A DNA stretch of 64,000 bases from contig NZ_CP040094.1 of NCBI RefSeq assembly GCF_013343235.1, positions 2,232,501 through 2,296,500 on the forward strand. Direction: 5' to 3'. The translations under genes and the position numbers were made by a program. The stretch is from Nostoc sp. TCL240-02. GTDB lineage: Bacteria; Cyanobacteriota; Cyanobacteriia; Cyanobacteriales; Nostocaceae. The notes beneath the pieces were generated by a model, which was not told where the DNA came from, ran no database searches, and worked only from the letters and a program-made list of their open reading frames with translations. This document shows positions 36,301-45,118 of this stretch, one piece after another. Numbering within the stretch: the stretch's first letter is position 1; every line of letters starts with the position of its first letter.

Positions 36301-38762
36301 CTAATGGTCTATTGCGGATTGGAGATAGCAACATCGCCCTCAGTGGAAATGTGCAAACAGGGAATGACCCGCAATTTCAACTCCAAGCTAACTTAGACCA
36401 AACCAGAATTGAGAGACTTTTACAAGCATTTAATATCTTCGACTTTCAAGACCTTAGTACAGGGTTACAGCCTCCAACATTAGCTGGATCAGAAGTACTT
36501 GATACCAATCCGATCAGTTTGCCCAATGCAGATTTGCTAACACAACTAAAATATTTTTCAAAAATTGCAACATCGATAGTACAACAACAGCAAGCAGAGG
36601 CAAAAAAAGACGCATCTTTGCCCACCCTTGCAGAATTAACGGGTGTTTTGAGCGGAGGAATTACAGCTAACGGCTCGTTGAAATCTGGGTTGAATGTCGG
36701 CTTTAATTTCCAAGGTGCGAACTGGCAATGGGGCGAATACTCTATTAATCAAGTCGTTGCTCAAGGTACTTTTGCCGATGGAATCGTCACACTTTCGCCC
36801 TTGAGTGTTGGAATCAATCAAGGACTAGTGGCTTTTTCAGGACAGTTAGGAACTGAACAACTATCTGGAAAATTGAATGTCGCAAGTCTACCTCTATCAC
36901 TTTTACAACCTTTTATAGAAAAATATCCTGTAGATATCACTGGTAATGTAAATGCTGATGCCACATTAGGAGGTAGTTTACAAGATCCCAGAGTGCAAGG
37001 GAATGTGACGCTGGCAAATGCGACTCTCAACCAGCAACCTGTGCAAAGCGGACAGGTGAACTTTGACTACAACAATGCTCGTCTGAATTTTGACAGTACC
37101 TTATTAGTAACAGGAACCCAGCCAGTTACAGTTACAGGTAACATCCCGGCTGCATTACCTTTTGCCACAGTGCAACCAGATAGTAATCAAATCAGCATTA
37201 ATGCCAATGTGAACAACGAAGGATTGTCACTATTAAATCTATTTACCAATAATCAAGTTACTTGGGTAGACGGTCAAGGAAAAGTAGATTTAAATGTTCA
37301 GGGTACTTTAAACGAACCAATTATTAATGGAAACGCCACAGTTAACAATGCAACTATTCGCGCTCAAGCTTTATCTGAACCCCTAACCAATATCACAGGG
37401 ACAGCGCAATTTAATGGCAATACGGTCAGCCTTGAAAACATTCAAGCTACTTACAATAAAGGGCAAATCACTGCATCAGGCATTCTGCCAATACTTAATC
37501 CTCAACCAGCCGTAGCGAATCCCCTGACAATATCAATAGCAGACAAACTCAACTTTAAACTTGCAGGATTGTATGAAGGCGGTGTCGGTGGTGATGCTGT
37601 AATTCGCGGAACAGCCTTAAAACCAGTAATTGGTGGAGAGATTCGGCTAAGTGATGGTCGAGTAATTATAGGAAACTCTACTGCGAAGACAAAATCAGCA
37701 GCGACAACAGAAGCTAACACTAACGTCATCAATAGAGAAGAGATTAACATTAATGCTACATCTACACCAGAGAGTAGCACCAACCCAGCGACTACAGTAG
37801 AAAATAACGCTAGCCCAGTGACTACAGCAGGTAGTAATGCTAGTACAGGAACTCCAGTCAATTTACCTGTAGAGTTTGCAGATTTAAGGTTGATTCTAGA
37901 CAACGATGTTCATGTTACCACTGAGTCTCTACTGAGCTTTGTACCAGGAGGAGCCGCATTAAGTCAGCCGATATTGAACTTTGAGGCAAAAGGCGACTTG
38001 ACTATCAATGGTACATTAGCCAAACCGCTTCCTGAAGGATTGATTCGTTTAACAGGAGGACGACTGAGTTTATTTTCGACTGAGTTTGCACTAGCGCGAG
38101 GCTACGAACAAACGGCGCGATTTACTCCAAGTCAAGGACTTGACCCTACTCTAGATGTCCGACTTACTGCGATCGTACCGGAAGCGTCAGCAACGAACAG
38201 CCGAATTTTGGAATCCCCATTGTCTTCTGAAGTCAGCGATGTTTCTGTAAATAGCTTTGGGACTTTACGTACCGTTCGCGTTCAAGCAAGAGTAGACGGG
38301 CCAGCTAGTGAATTGGGCGACAATCTGGAACTGACAAGTGAACCTAGCCGTAGTAAAGGAGAAATAGTTGCTTTGCTGGGAGGCTCGATTCTTGGTTCTT
38401 TCGGTCAAGCGGATGCAGGACAAGGGCTGACTAATTTCGCTAGTTCTACCATTTTAGGTGGTTTGCAAGGAACTATCACTGCGATCGGGCAGGCTGTTGG
38501 CTTCAGCGAATTTCGGATATTTCCCACACCTACTACGAGTAATGAAACATCAAGAGCTTCAGTTCTAAATTTATCAGCAGAAGGTGTGTTTGATATTAAT
38601 AAAAATTTCTCTGTCTCTTTATCCGCGCCTTTATCTACATCTACAAATCAGTCCTTGGGTTACAACGTTCTTTATCGACTCAACGACCAAATTTTGATGC
38701 GAGGCTCAACTAATTTGGGGGATGAAAATCTATTCCAAGTTGAGTATGAAACTCGATTTTAG
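33366..38762 (+). CDS. TamB-like translocation/assembly protein (DUF490), giant
   Basis: 1798 residues. A single N-terminal helix (about 26-46, LGVVLLVGIAVGAWW) anchors it in the inner membrane; most of the rest is a long beta-rich repeat region (for example GQITASGQIQLAPQGQVGV, GQVTASGQLKLAPQGRVAL) that would form a periplasm-spanning groove. The C-terminal TamB domain is seen at the end (GLDPTLDVRLTAIVPEA, RSKGEIVALLGGSIL, LGYNVLYRLNDQILMRG). Such proteins carry lipids or help assemble outer-membrane proteins; plant TIC236 is a relative. A low-complexity insert (about 1440-1500, TTEANTNVI..., NASPVTTAGSNAST) interrupts it. A 21-bp minisatellite starts right after the stop. Confidence 0.92.
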   Translation: MTRSPNSKNNQEPSNPRLWLLLLGRTSLALGVVLLVGIAVGAWWARSYVYKDLAPLVQQNLEQLLGRPVKVGKVERFSLSSLRFSSLSIPATTTDADQVVAQALDVQFSPLQVLLTRKLALNVTLIKPNVYIQQDRDGRWVTAQVKAGEGKGAIQTELQTLQIQDGNVELMPFGAPTRPKGSVILNQFGGIARFSDQNQRIGYDINGQLTRGGGVKISGETQLKAQQTNLKLQAQNLQASDISRLIELPITLQAGRLNADLGVQIPPKLSEIAVTGTATANQITAKIPNIPQQVSNFNGRFTFQGQTVTLENLNTNFGKVPILANGTINTKTGFNVSAQIKPVSAKNILDTLNVNSSVPASGEIQANIKVLGALQKPVVSGTVTNIKPIQVDRILFNTFNTDFRLNASQTASQLAVSNLKIVPAAGGQITGGGEANLGGKKDVIFNAQVDGVSGDILARSYNVTLPIAVGNVSAKAQIAGSLGQQPLNLDISSVQITPPTGGQITASGQIQLAPQGQVGVNIQAQGLPGNAIAQGYNISTPLNLGDISANARVSGSLGTPLNVNVARVQANPEVGGQVTASGQLKLAPQGRVALNVQAQNLPGDAIARAYKSSPSITIGNVSANANISGTLSNLQAVAQVQAPTATYPTTGRVVVAKQGENILLPGAVLNVAGGTIVAQGQLAQQRWQGSVKTSEIQLNRFSPQLRGRLNSNIQLSGTTQSFQLADIRAAGKIRLSQGVSLLAKPLTAQFQWNGQQIIVENASTPGLSANGAIAIQTPPTGAPQIAGFDLNVLAQNFNLKNTGFQIPGDVALAGLVDFNGKVTGTPDVPQANGNIRLRNFQVSSLAFDPLLTGNVNFQGGQGASLRLAGKQDRIALNLGADYRPTSFLVKRDEAVTTGRTEGENLLINAQQFPIALIGGFLLNNQLKPLGGQLSGNLVVNLNNYAVAGDVAIAGPRVARVAADEFRGTINYADGTASLANGLLRIGDSNIALSGNVQTGNDPQFQLQANLDQTRIERLLQAFNIFDFQDLSTGLQPPTLAGSEVLDTNPISLPNADLLTQLKYFSKIATSIVQQQQAEAKKDASLPTLAELTGVLSGGITANGSLKSGLNVGFNFQGANWQWGEYSINQVVAQGTFADGIVTLSPLSVGINQGLVAFSGQLGTEQLSGKLNVASLPLSLLQPFIEKYPVDITGNVNADATLGGSLQDPRVQGNVTLANATLNQQPVQSGQVNFDYNNARLNFDSTLLVTGTQPVTVTGNIPAALPFATVQPDSNQISINANVNNEGLSLLNLFTNNQVTWVDGQGKVDLNVQGTLNEPIINGNATVNNATIRAQALSEPLTNITGTAQFNGNTVSLENIQATYNKGQITASGILPILNPQPAVANPLTISIADKLNFKLAGLYEGGVGGDAVIRGTALKPVIGGEIRLSDGRVIIGNSTAKTKSAATTEANTNVINREEININATSTPESSTNPATTVENNASPVTTAGSNASTGTPVNLPVEFADLRLILDNDVHVTTESLLSFVPGGAALSQPILNFEAKGDLTINGTLAKPLPEGLIRLTGGRLSLFSTEFALARGYEQTARFTPSQGLDPTLDVRLTAIVPEASATNSRILESPLSSEVSDVSVNSFGTLRTVRVQARVDGPASELGDNLELTSEPSRSKGEIVALLGGSILGSFGQADAGQGLTNFASSTILGGLQGTITAIGQAVGFSEFRIFPTPTTSNETSRASVLNLSAEGVFDINKNFSVSLSAPLSTSTNQSLGYNVLYRLNDQILMRGSTNLGDENLFQVEYETRF

Positions 38763-38768
38763 ATGACT

Positions 38769-38936
38769 GCAATAGCATTGCCAGTCGATGCAATAGCATT
38801 GCCAACCGATACAATAGCATTGTCAGTCGATGCAATGGCATTGCCAGTCGATGCAATGGCATTGCCAGTCGATACAATGGCATTGTTAGCCAATGCAATA
38901 GGATTGTCAGTCGATACAATGGCATTGTTGCCCAAT
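38769..38936. repeat. 21-bp minisatellite, eight units
   Basis: Eight contiguous 21-base units related to GCAATAGCATTGCCAGTCGA followed by T, varying at the sixth, thirteenth and sixteenth to nineteenth bases. It starts six bases after the tamB-like stop. Because 21 is a multiple of three, one forward frame (ATG at 38763, heptapeptide DAIALPV-like) and two reverse frames stay open across it, which is a by-product of the repeat rather than proof of a gene. Confidence 0.9.
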
Positions 38937-38956
38937 AGACATCCCCGAAAAAGAAT

Positions 38957-38984
38957 GTAGAGACACAAAATTTCGCGTCTCTAC
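38957..38984 (+). terminator. Hairpin after the minisatellite
   Basis: GTAGAGAC (38957-38964) and GTCTCTAC (38977-38984) form a perfect 8-bp stem. It is the first strong hairpin after the tamB-like gene and may end its transcript. No T-run follows. Confidence 0.45.
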
Positions 38985-39054
38985 AAGGGTTCTGAATAAC
39001 GCATATTTAATTTCTGGAGATGCCCAATAGTTTAGTTTGTCACTGATGATTAAA

Positions 39055-39972
39055 CTAATGGTCTGGATGTTCATGATTTGTGACTACAGATGATACTGGC
39101 GTTACTGCACTTTCTTCTTGAGCTTGCATGTCCAGTAATTGGGGAATTGTTACAAATCGATAGCCTTGGGCCTTCAAACCTGCGATCATTTCTGGTAAAG
39201 CTTTGACAGATTTAGAACGATTACCGCCCCCATCATGCAACAGTACGATTGCACCTGGTTTTGCATATTTCAGCACATTTTTAACTAGCATTGGCACTTG
39301 AGGCGAACGACGTTCAGCATCTCCCGACTGTTCTGACCACATCATGACAGTGTACTTCTCGTTTCTAGCATATTTGGCTAGTCCATTATTCAGAAAGCCG
39401 CCAGGGGGACGAAACAGAGTCGTTTTCTCTCCTGTCGTCTTATAAATAATATCTGCTGTGCGGTCAATTTCACTAGCCGCAGTCGCTCCATCCATTTGAA
39501 AATACCAATGATGCCATGTATGATTACCAATTACGTGACCATCAACAGCCACTTGCTTGGCAATCTGGGGAAAATATTTCACCATTTCTCCAACCATGAA
39601 GAATGTTGCCTTAATATTATTTTTCTTCAAAATTTCTAAAACCTGCACCGTATTTTTTGGGCCAGGGCCATCATCAAAAGTTAAGGCGATGACTTTCTCA
39701 TTTGCTTTTAGTTTTGCTTGATAAACAATTGTTCCCTGAAAAGGCTTTGGTACTTCATTCATCTGGTCTGTAGCCGGAGTGATAGAATGTGCATCTGCAC
39801 TCATTGCCCTACCTAAACTCGTTTTAGTACTCTCACCTTTTGGCTTTTGAATTCCCAACAGACGGTCAAGTTTAGTTGTGCCTGCAAGCAGACTGATACC
39901 CACACTACTTACACCAGCAATCAATGCAATAGTTATTACCTTTAGGAACGGCGATAATTTACGATTAGACAC
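39055..39972 (-). CDS. Polysaccharide deacetylase (NodB homology domain)
   Basis: 305 residues. An N-terminal hydrophobic segment (about 9-29, VITIALIAGVSSVGISLLAG) is a signal anchor, then the carbohydrate esterase 4 domain: TFDDGPGPKNT (general base and first metal aspartate), GNHTWHHW (two metal histidines), LFRPPGGFLNNG and IVLLHDGGG. It removes acetyl groups from peptidoglycan or an exopolysaccharide outside the cytoplasm; which is unknown. It is not in an operon. An ABC permease remnant lies upstream. Confidence 0.93.
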   Translation of the reverse strand: MSNRKLSPFLKVITIALIAGVSSVGISLLAGTTKLDRLLGIQKPKGESTKTSLGRAMSADAHSITPATDQMNEVPKPFQGTIVYQAKLKANEKVIALTFDDGPGPKNTVQVLEILKKNNIKATFFMVGEMVKYFPQIAKQVAVDGHVIGNHTWHHWYFQMDGATAASEIDRTADIIYKTTGEKTTLFRPPGGFLNNGLAKYARNEKYTVMMWSEQSGDAERRSPQVPMLVKNVLKYAKPGAIVLLHDGGGNRSKSVKALPEMIAGLKAQGYRFVTIPQLLDMQAQEESAVTPVSSVVTNHEHPDH

Positions 39973-40092
39973 ATTAAATCTCCTTAAATATTAGTTGTTG
40001 AGCATTGGGAAGAAGAGGCAGAGGGGTAGGGGGAAGGGTGCAGAGGAGAGGAGAGGAATTTTCCCCTTTCTCCTTGCTTCCCTACTCACCAC

Positions 40093-40430
40093 TTATATCA
40101 CTCGTACTCGGTTGTAAATTAACATATCTGCTGCTAAAAGAAAAAAGAATAAAATACCTTGAAACATCCTAGCTAAAGCTAAAGGAAGTCTTAATTTAAT
40201 CTGCACTAATTTGCTGCCTACTTACAAAAGTGCCATAAGAAGACTGGATAAAATAATACCTGATGGGTTTAACCAACCAATAAAAGCAGCAATGATGGCA
40301 GTATAACCGTAACCAGGAGAAATGCTAGGGCAGAATTGACCAATAGAACCGAGACTTAGCACACACCAGCTAAATCTGATAATCCACTGCTAATTAAGAA
40401 AGTTAGCCAAATGATGCTTAAGCATAGGCC
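40093..40430 (-). pseudogene. Nucleoside/sugar ABC transporter permease remnant
   Basis: On the minus strand three blocks resemble the C-terminal part of the BmpC/YufQ-type nucleoside ABC permeases: LISSGLSDLAGVC, then after a frameshift LGSIGQFCPSISPGYGYTAI and LNPSGIILSSLLMALL, a TAA at 40222-40224 within the frame, then LVQIKLRLPLALARMFQGIL and LLAADMLIYNRVR before a final TAA at 40093-40095. Frame break plus internal stop show decay. The upstream half of the gene is missing. Confidence 0.75.
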
Positions 40431-40563
40431 ATCTTAGACATCGCTATTTATCCCAGCATACACCGCAGCCTTTAGACTAGAATGGTTGCTTTGACAGTTA
40501 ATTCTGACATCTTGGTGAAGCTTCCCCGGCTCTGCTTCTGAATTCTGCTGTAAAATATGTTAG

Positions 40564-41076
40564 ATGAAGCGAAAATTTCAACAATATTTTTGGCGTTGTG
40601 CCTTAATAGTGTTTTTAACATTAACTGGATGTGGATGGGGTGTGGAGTCAGCACAAGCACTATTGCGTCAACATCATGATTATCCCGGTATCTTACGCTA
40701 CCATTCACAAGTATCTATCAAAGATGAAAAAGGATATGCTTGGCAAGTACTGCTGTTCAAACAGAATTACACCAGTGCAGTAAAAGATTTACGGTTGCGC
40801 TTAGTTGCTTTTCCGGGTGTCGTTGAAATTGCTCACCCCCAACCATTGTTAATTGAGACAGTAGCCGGAAAATTACTCAGTGCATCGGATGCTTATGCTT
40901 TAACTGCACCTGTCCCCAATGTGGGGGAATATAACTTAACTGATATCTTACCGAAATTGCCAACAACTGATGCGCTCAAAGTCTATGTGCCTCTCTCTAA
41001 TGGACAGCAATTGATTCTCAACATATCCAACACTGTAGTCACTGAGTGGCAATGGCTAGTTACAGAAATTGATTAG
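40564..41076 (+). CDS. DUF3122 family lipoprotein
   Basis: 170 residues. The N-terminus MKRKFQQYFWRCALIVFLTL ends in a lipobox-like LTGC at residues 20-23, so it is probably lipid-anchored in the periplasm or outer membrane. The rest (LRQHHDYPGILRYHSQVSIK, LLFKQNYTSAVKDLRLRLVA) matches DUF3122, a cyanobacterial family without known function. Single gene; a decayed IS5 transposase follows. Confidence 0.85.
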   Translation: MKRKFQQYFWRCALIVFLTLTGCGWGVESAQALLRQHHDYPGILRYHSQVSIKDEKGYAWQVLLFKQNYTSAVKDLRLRLVAFPGVVEIAHPQPLLIETVAGKLLSASDAYALTAPVPNVGEYNLTDILPKLPTTDALKVYVPLSNGQQLILNISNTVVTEWQWLVTEID

Positions 41077-41178
41077 TAAAAGCATTCAATAGAAGAAGAA
41101 CCCAATAGTGATGGGGGCATAATTACTGCCTGCGGAGGCAAAAATCCTGTCATATACTTATAGAAACCATTTGACATC

Positions 41179-41500
41179 TTAGGAAGGGTCTGCAAGCCTC
41201 TTAATCATTAGCCTGATGAAGCAGAGGTTGAGTTTGGTAGTGGCACCAGTCAGGGTTCGTTCAAAGTTCTTAACCAGAATTTTACAACGCTCCATCCAAG
41301 CATTGGAGCGCTCGATCACCCCGAAAGGCTACTGCCGGAACAAATCCACATTTTTCTTGTGCAGCTTTCTCTTGTTTTGAGGGTTTCGTAGAAAGTTGAA
41401 ACTGGATTTTGGTCATGATCTCCGGGTAAATCTGCTCTAACTCCTGAGTCAAATATTCTGGGTGATACCCGTGGTCTAGTAGGATTGGTAAAATGAATAC
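41179..41500 (-). pseudogene. IS5-family transposase remnant
   Basis: On the minus strand ILPILLDHGYHPEYLTQELE is in one frame, continuing to EKCGFVPAVAF, and VIERSNAWMERCKILVKNFE to IRLMIKRLADP with a TAA at 41179-41181 in the next frame. ERSNAWMERCKIL is the region with the last catalytic glutamate of IS5-type DDE transposases. A frameshift joins the two blocks, and the N-terminal two thirds are missing. No terminal inverted repeats were identified. Confidence 0.75.
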
Positions 41501-41564
41501 TCCTCACTACTAATATAGGGTAGGCAATGCCCACCCTACTAATGTTGATTACTTTATGTGAAGA

Positions 41565-43154
41565 CTATAGCGGACGGTAGACGCGATAGTTGATTTCGGG
41601 GAAGATATTATCCATTAACTCGACTTTTTCCAACCAACCACTGTCAACTTTGCCGACTTTCACATCTTCGTAAAGCTTGTTGAACCGCATCAGGTGCGAT
41701 CGCGTCCGTCTAATTGCATAGGGTACCATTGTTCCCGTCCGCATAATAAATGCCCAGTCAGAAGATTGTGCTAATAACAATTCCCGCGCCGCTTGGTTGA
41801 GTGCTTTCCACTGCAATTCATCCTCTGGTTCCAAATGCGATATTTCAATCATCCGTTCCGCAGCTTTGTGCAAATGCGGATAAATCCATGCATTGGTTTC
41901 GTTCAACCAATATTCGTGGAAACCCTTGAAACCCCAACTTGACTGCGAAGGACGACAGACTTGCTGTGTCGGCTGATCTCGCAAATAGTCTGCTAAATGA
42001 GTCATTTGATATGTTTTTTGGTCATACCACGACTTGCGGAATAAGTAATCGATAAACCAGGGGCCTTCATACCACCAATGTCCAAATAACTCTGCGTCAT
42101 AAGGCGAAACGATAATTGGCGGGCGCTGCATTATACCATAGAGATGCTCAGATTGCCGCTCTCGGTTATACATAAAGTTGTCAGCATGTTCTGCTGCCTT
42201 TTCCCTAGCCCAATAAGGATCGTAGAGTGCCTTATCTGATAAACCTAAGCCACGCCCCGTAATTTTGTGATACTTAATGCCCGTGTTTTTCCGTTGTCCA
42301 TTGGGCATAATGTAGGGCTTGATGTACTCATATTCTGCTTCCCAGCCCAAATCTTTGTAAAATTCTCGATATTCTGCCGCCCCAGGATAGCCCACCTCAG
42401 AAGACCATACCTGTTGGGAGGATTCATGATCTCGACCAAAGACAGCAACACCAGTTTCTGTATAAATTGGCGCATAAGTCCCAAAGCGCGGACGGGGACG
42501 GGCGTAAAGAATGCCATGCCCATCTGTGAGGAAGTAGCGTAATCCAGCATCAGCTAGCATCCGGTCTAAACCTTCATAGTAGGCGCATTCCGGCAACCAA
42601 ATGCCTCTGGGTGCTTGTCCAAAGTTTTGTTCGTAATGCTCACAGGCTACCTGGATTTGCGCCCACACCGCCTCTGGATACATTTTCATCAACGGTAAAT
42701 AGCCATGGGTAGCGCCGCAGGTGATAATTTCCAGGTTATTACTGTCTTGGAACCCCTTAAAAGCTGTCACCAAGTCACCGTTGTAGCGTTCCCATAGCTG
42801 ACGCGCTTCGCTAAACTCAGTAGCGTAATGTTCGGCTAAATAACGAAGATGCCCGTTATTGACATTATGTTCTGCTTCTAGTTGTATAAGTTCTTCTAGT
42901 TGGGCTAGGTGTGCTTCATAGCGTTCTTGAAGCAGAGGATCGCGAAGCATTGACACCAAAGGGGGTGTCATACTCATCGTGATTTTAAAGTCAATACCGT
43001 CTCGCTTTAAGCCTTCAAATACTTTCAATAAGGGGATGTAAGTTTCTGTGATGGCTTCATAGAGCCATTCTTCCTCCAGCACGTAGTCACTTTCTGGGTG
43101 ACGAACGAAGGGCAGATGTGCGTGGAGTACAAGCGCGACGTAGCCGATAGACAT
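41565..43154 (-). CDS. GH57 family alpha-glucan enzyme (branching-enzyme type, DUF1957)
   Basis: 529 residues. A GH57 TIM-barrel-like fold: YVALVLHAHLPFVRHPESDY (catalytic-domain start), GIWLPECAYYEGLDRM with the nucleophile glutamate, SPYDAELFGHWWYEGP with the acid aspartate, and the C-terminal DUF1957 helical domain. Relatives in Thermus and Pyrococcus are 1,4-alpha-glucan branching enzymes, so a role in glycogen structure is likely, though amylase activity is possible. Cytoplasmic, no signal peptide. Start: ATG at 43154. No glycogen genes adjoin. Confidence 0.9.
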   Translation of the reverse strand: MSIGYVALVLHAHLPFVRHPESDYVLEEEWLYEAITETYIPLLKVFEGLKRDGIDFKITMSMTPPLVSMLRDPLLQERYEAHLAQLEELIQLEAEHNVNNGHLRYLAEHYATEFSEARQLWERYNGDLVTAFKGFQDSNNLEIITCGATHGYLPLMKMYPEAVWAQIQVACEHYEQNFGQAPRGIWLPECAYYEGLDRMLADAGLRYFLTDGHGILYARPRPRFGTYAPIYTETGVAVFGRDHESSQQVWSSEVGYPGAAEYREFYKDLGWEAEYEYIKPYIMPNGQRKNTGIKYHKITGRGLGLSDKALYDPYWAREKAAEHADNFMYNRERQSEHLYGIMQRPPIIVSPYDAELFGHWWYEGPWFIDYLFRKSWYDQKTYQMTHLADYLRDQPTQQVCRPSQSSWGFKGFHEYWLNETNAWIYPHLHKAAERMIEISHLEPEDELQWKALNQAARELLLAQSSDWAFIMRTGTMVPYAIRRTRSHLMRFNKLYEDVKVGKVDSGWLEKVELMDNIFPEINYRVYRPL

Positions 43155-43763
43155 AGTGATTTTGGGGTGATACTTGTAAGTTGAAGGTCGAGAGGTTTGG
43201 CTGAAATTAACAATATTTTAAGACTTTATGGGAATCGTAAGAATAGTTTTCAATTGAGTTCAATGCAGTATTTGTGAGAGTACAACATTGTTGTGCCTTC
43301 ACCGCCTTTTATTATTAACTAGTTGTATAGCAAGGGACTGGGGACTGGGTGAAAAGTCTTTTTGCGTCTAAGTTTCATCATCTGTTGATGTCCTAACCAC
43401 CTTGGCTATTGCTATAAAACCTGCCTATTTGTTTATTGTATAATTTTGTATTGAAAATATTTACTCAGGTTCAATGCCTGCTGATCATAAGCGTTCTGCC
43501 AATTTGTCAGCTAATGCACCATCAACAATTCAAGGTGCGTTAATCTACTGCATAACACACCCTCTTTCTACTTAAAATTTATATTTCTTCATATAAATTG
43601 AATTTTTATATCGCCCACTTAATTTGACTCTGGGCTTGCTTCTTCTTCTGGGTTAAAAAACGTAATTCCTCAGACAAAATAGTTTTTCTGTTTGTATCCA
43701 AACTATGGCGACAACCCTTTTCATAGAAGGGCGTAGCGCAGCCCGTCGTAGACATTGCACCTT
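43155..43763. other. Intergenic region, repeat fragment only
   Basis: About 600 bases between two minus-strand genes; no gene is supported. A dispersed repeat fragment, GGGCGTAGCGCAGCCCGTCG, lies near 43728-43747 just past the rsgA stop. A 33-codon frame starting at 43474 on the plus strand has no supporting evidence. Confidence 0.5.
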
Positions 43764-44861
43764 TTATTCTTCATCCCGATATAACTCTTGCAAGTCTTGT
43801 AACTGAGTCTTCCGAGAAATCCGGCGATATTTTTTACTTTCTAGCTTGGGTTCGTATTGACTCTGCCCTTTGCCTTTGCTTTTGCTTTTTAACTTCATGG
43901 TAGATTCTGGATCGGCTTGTTCGTGTAGCTGTGTTTGATGAGCGATCGCCGCGTCCAAAAATTCTAAATAATGTTCATATCGTTCCCAGTCTCCCCGCAC
44001 CGCACACTCAGGCTCGTCTCGATGCAGACAATCACTAAACCGACAGCTAGCAACTGCTAACCGCTTTCTAGCTTCTGGGAAATAATGGATTAATTCTTCT
44101 GGTATACAATCCATATCCGGCTGATTAAAGCCGGGAGTATCTGCCAGTAAACCACCCTTAGGTAACTCAAATAATTCTATATGGCGAGTGGTATGGCGAC
44201 CACGAGCTAATTTACCAGAAACTTCTCCGACTCGCAGCTTGGCAGAGTCAATCAGCGTATTAATCAGGCTGGATTTACCCACGCCAGAAGGCCCAGCAAT
44301 TACAGTAATTTTATTACTCAAATATCTGGCGGCTTGCTCAGTATTTATACCATCTTTAACACTGATAAATATTGGTTGATAGCCCCATCCAAGAAGGCGA
44401 TCGCTAACTTTTTGCTGTTCTGGCTCTGAAATTAAATCACTTTTATTCAAACATAAAAGCACATCCAACCCAGTAGACTCAGCCTTAATTAGAAACCTGC
44501 TCAGTTGATAGGGTTCCAAAGGCGGATCGGCTACGGCAAATACCAAAAGGATTTGGTTGACATTGGCGATCGCGGGACGATCTAATTCGCTGTGACGGGG
44601 TAACACCTCAGCGATCGCTCCGCGTCCCCCAGCCCAATCTGGCTCTTCAACCACAACGCGATCGCCTACCATCACCTGTTGTCCGATTTTTTTCAGGCGT
44701 GTCCGGCGAGTACAGAGGAGGAGAGGGGGATAAGGAAGATGAGAATCGCGATCGTTCATCTCCCTCATCTCCCCCTGTTTTTGATCCAGCTGTACTCGGT
44801 AAAAATTAGCCTGTACAGCCACCACCGTACCCAATAACTGTCCAGTTGCGGCATCTGTCAT
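43764..44861 (-). CDS. rsgA: Ribosome small-subunit biogenesis GTPase RsgA
   Basis: 365 residues. RsgA helps late maturation of the 30S subunit. Order of features: N-terminal OB-fold (RVQLDQKQGEM), circularly permuted GTPase with NKSD before the P-loop (GPSGVGKSSLIN) and DTPGF, then a zinc site CRFSDCLHRDEPECAV. The C-terminal tail is rich in lysine and serine (KLKSKSKGKGQSQYEPKLESK). The start codon overlaps the tusA stop by four bases (ATGA at 44858-44861), so translation is coupled. Confidence 0.94.
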   Translation of the reverse strand: MTDAATGQLLGTVVAVQANFYRVQLDQKQGEMREMNDRDSHLPYPPLLLCTRRTRLKKIGQQVMVGDRVVVEEPDWAGGRGAIAEVLPRHSELDRPAIANVNQILLVFAVADPPLEPYQLSRFLIKAESTGLDVLLCLNKSDLISEPEQQKVSDRLLGWGYQPIFISVKDGINTEQAARYLSNKITVIAGPSGVGKSSLINTLIDSAKLRVGEVSGKLARGRHTTRHIELFELPKGGLLADTPGFNQPDMDCIPEELIHYFPEARKRLAVASCRFSDCLHRDEPECAVRGDWERYEHYLEFLDAAIAHQTQLHEQADPESTMKLKSKSKGKGQSQYEPKLESKKYRRISRKTQLQDLQELYRDEE

Positions 44862-45118
44862 TGGCTAACAACTGGACGGCGCACTAACAGAGAAAAATAA
44901 CTAGTGCAGTCTGTAATTTCTTCAACCTGATAACCTGCCATTGTCAGACTATCAGGAACCTGCTCAATCGGCTCACCAGGGTCTAGCCAGACTTCTAGTA
45001 AACCTCCCAATGGCATTTTTTCCAAACATAATTTTGTCCGCACGAAATTAATCGGGCAAGGGGTGCCGCGTAAATCAAGTTGAGCATCGGGAGTTGAAAC
45101 AGAAGAGGGCTTCATCAC
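44858..45118 (-). CDS. TusA-family sulfurtransferase-like protein
   Basis: 86 residues with the SirA/TusA/YeeD fold: [20 protein letters not shown] with the CPxP cysteine, and the conserved [18 protein letters not shown]. TusA-type proteins pass persulfide sulfur to tRNA-thiolation or cofactor pathways; here the partner is unknown. It overlaps both dnaJ (45115-45118) and rsgA (44858-44861) by four bases, giving a tight three-gene run. Confidence 0.9.
   Translation of the reverse strand: MMKPSSVSTPDAQLDLRGTPCPINFVRTKLCLEKMPLGGLLEVWLDPGEPIEQVPDSLTMAGYQVEEITDCTSYFSLLVRRPVVSQ

Noticed and set aside
37502..37903. 133-codon minus-strand frame within the tamB-like gene
   Set aside because: Shadow frame over the low-complexity insert; no independent evidence.
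38769..38936. CRISPR-like appearance of the 21-bp array
   Set aside because: Units are contiguous without spacers, and no cas genes are nearby; it is a minisatellite.
42245..42550. 101-codon frame overlapping the GH57 gene
   Set aside because: Alternative frame of a well-supported gene; no domain.
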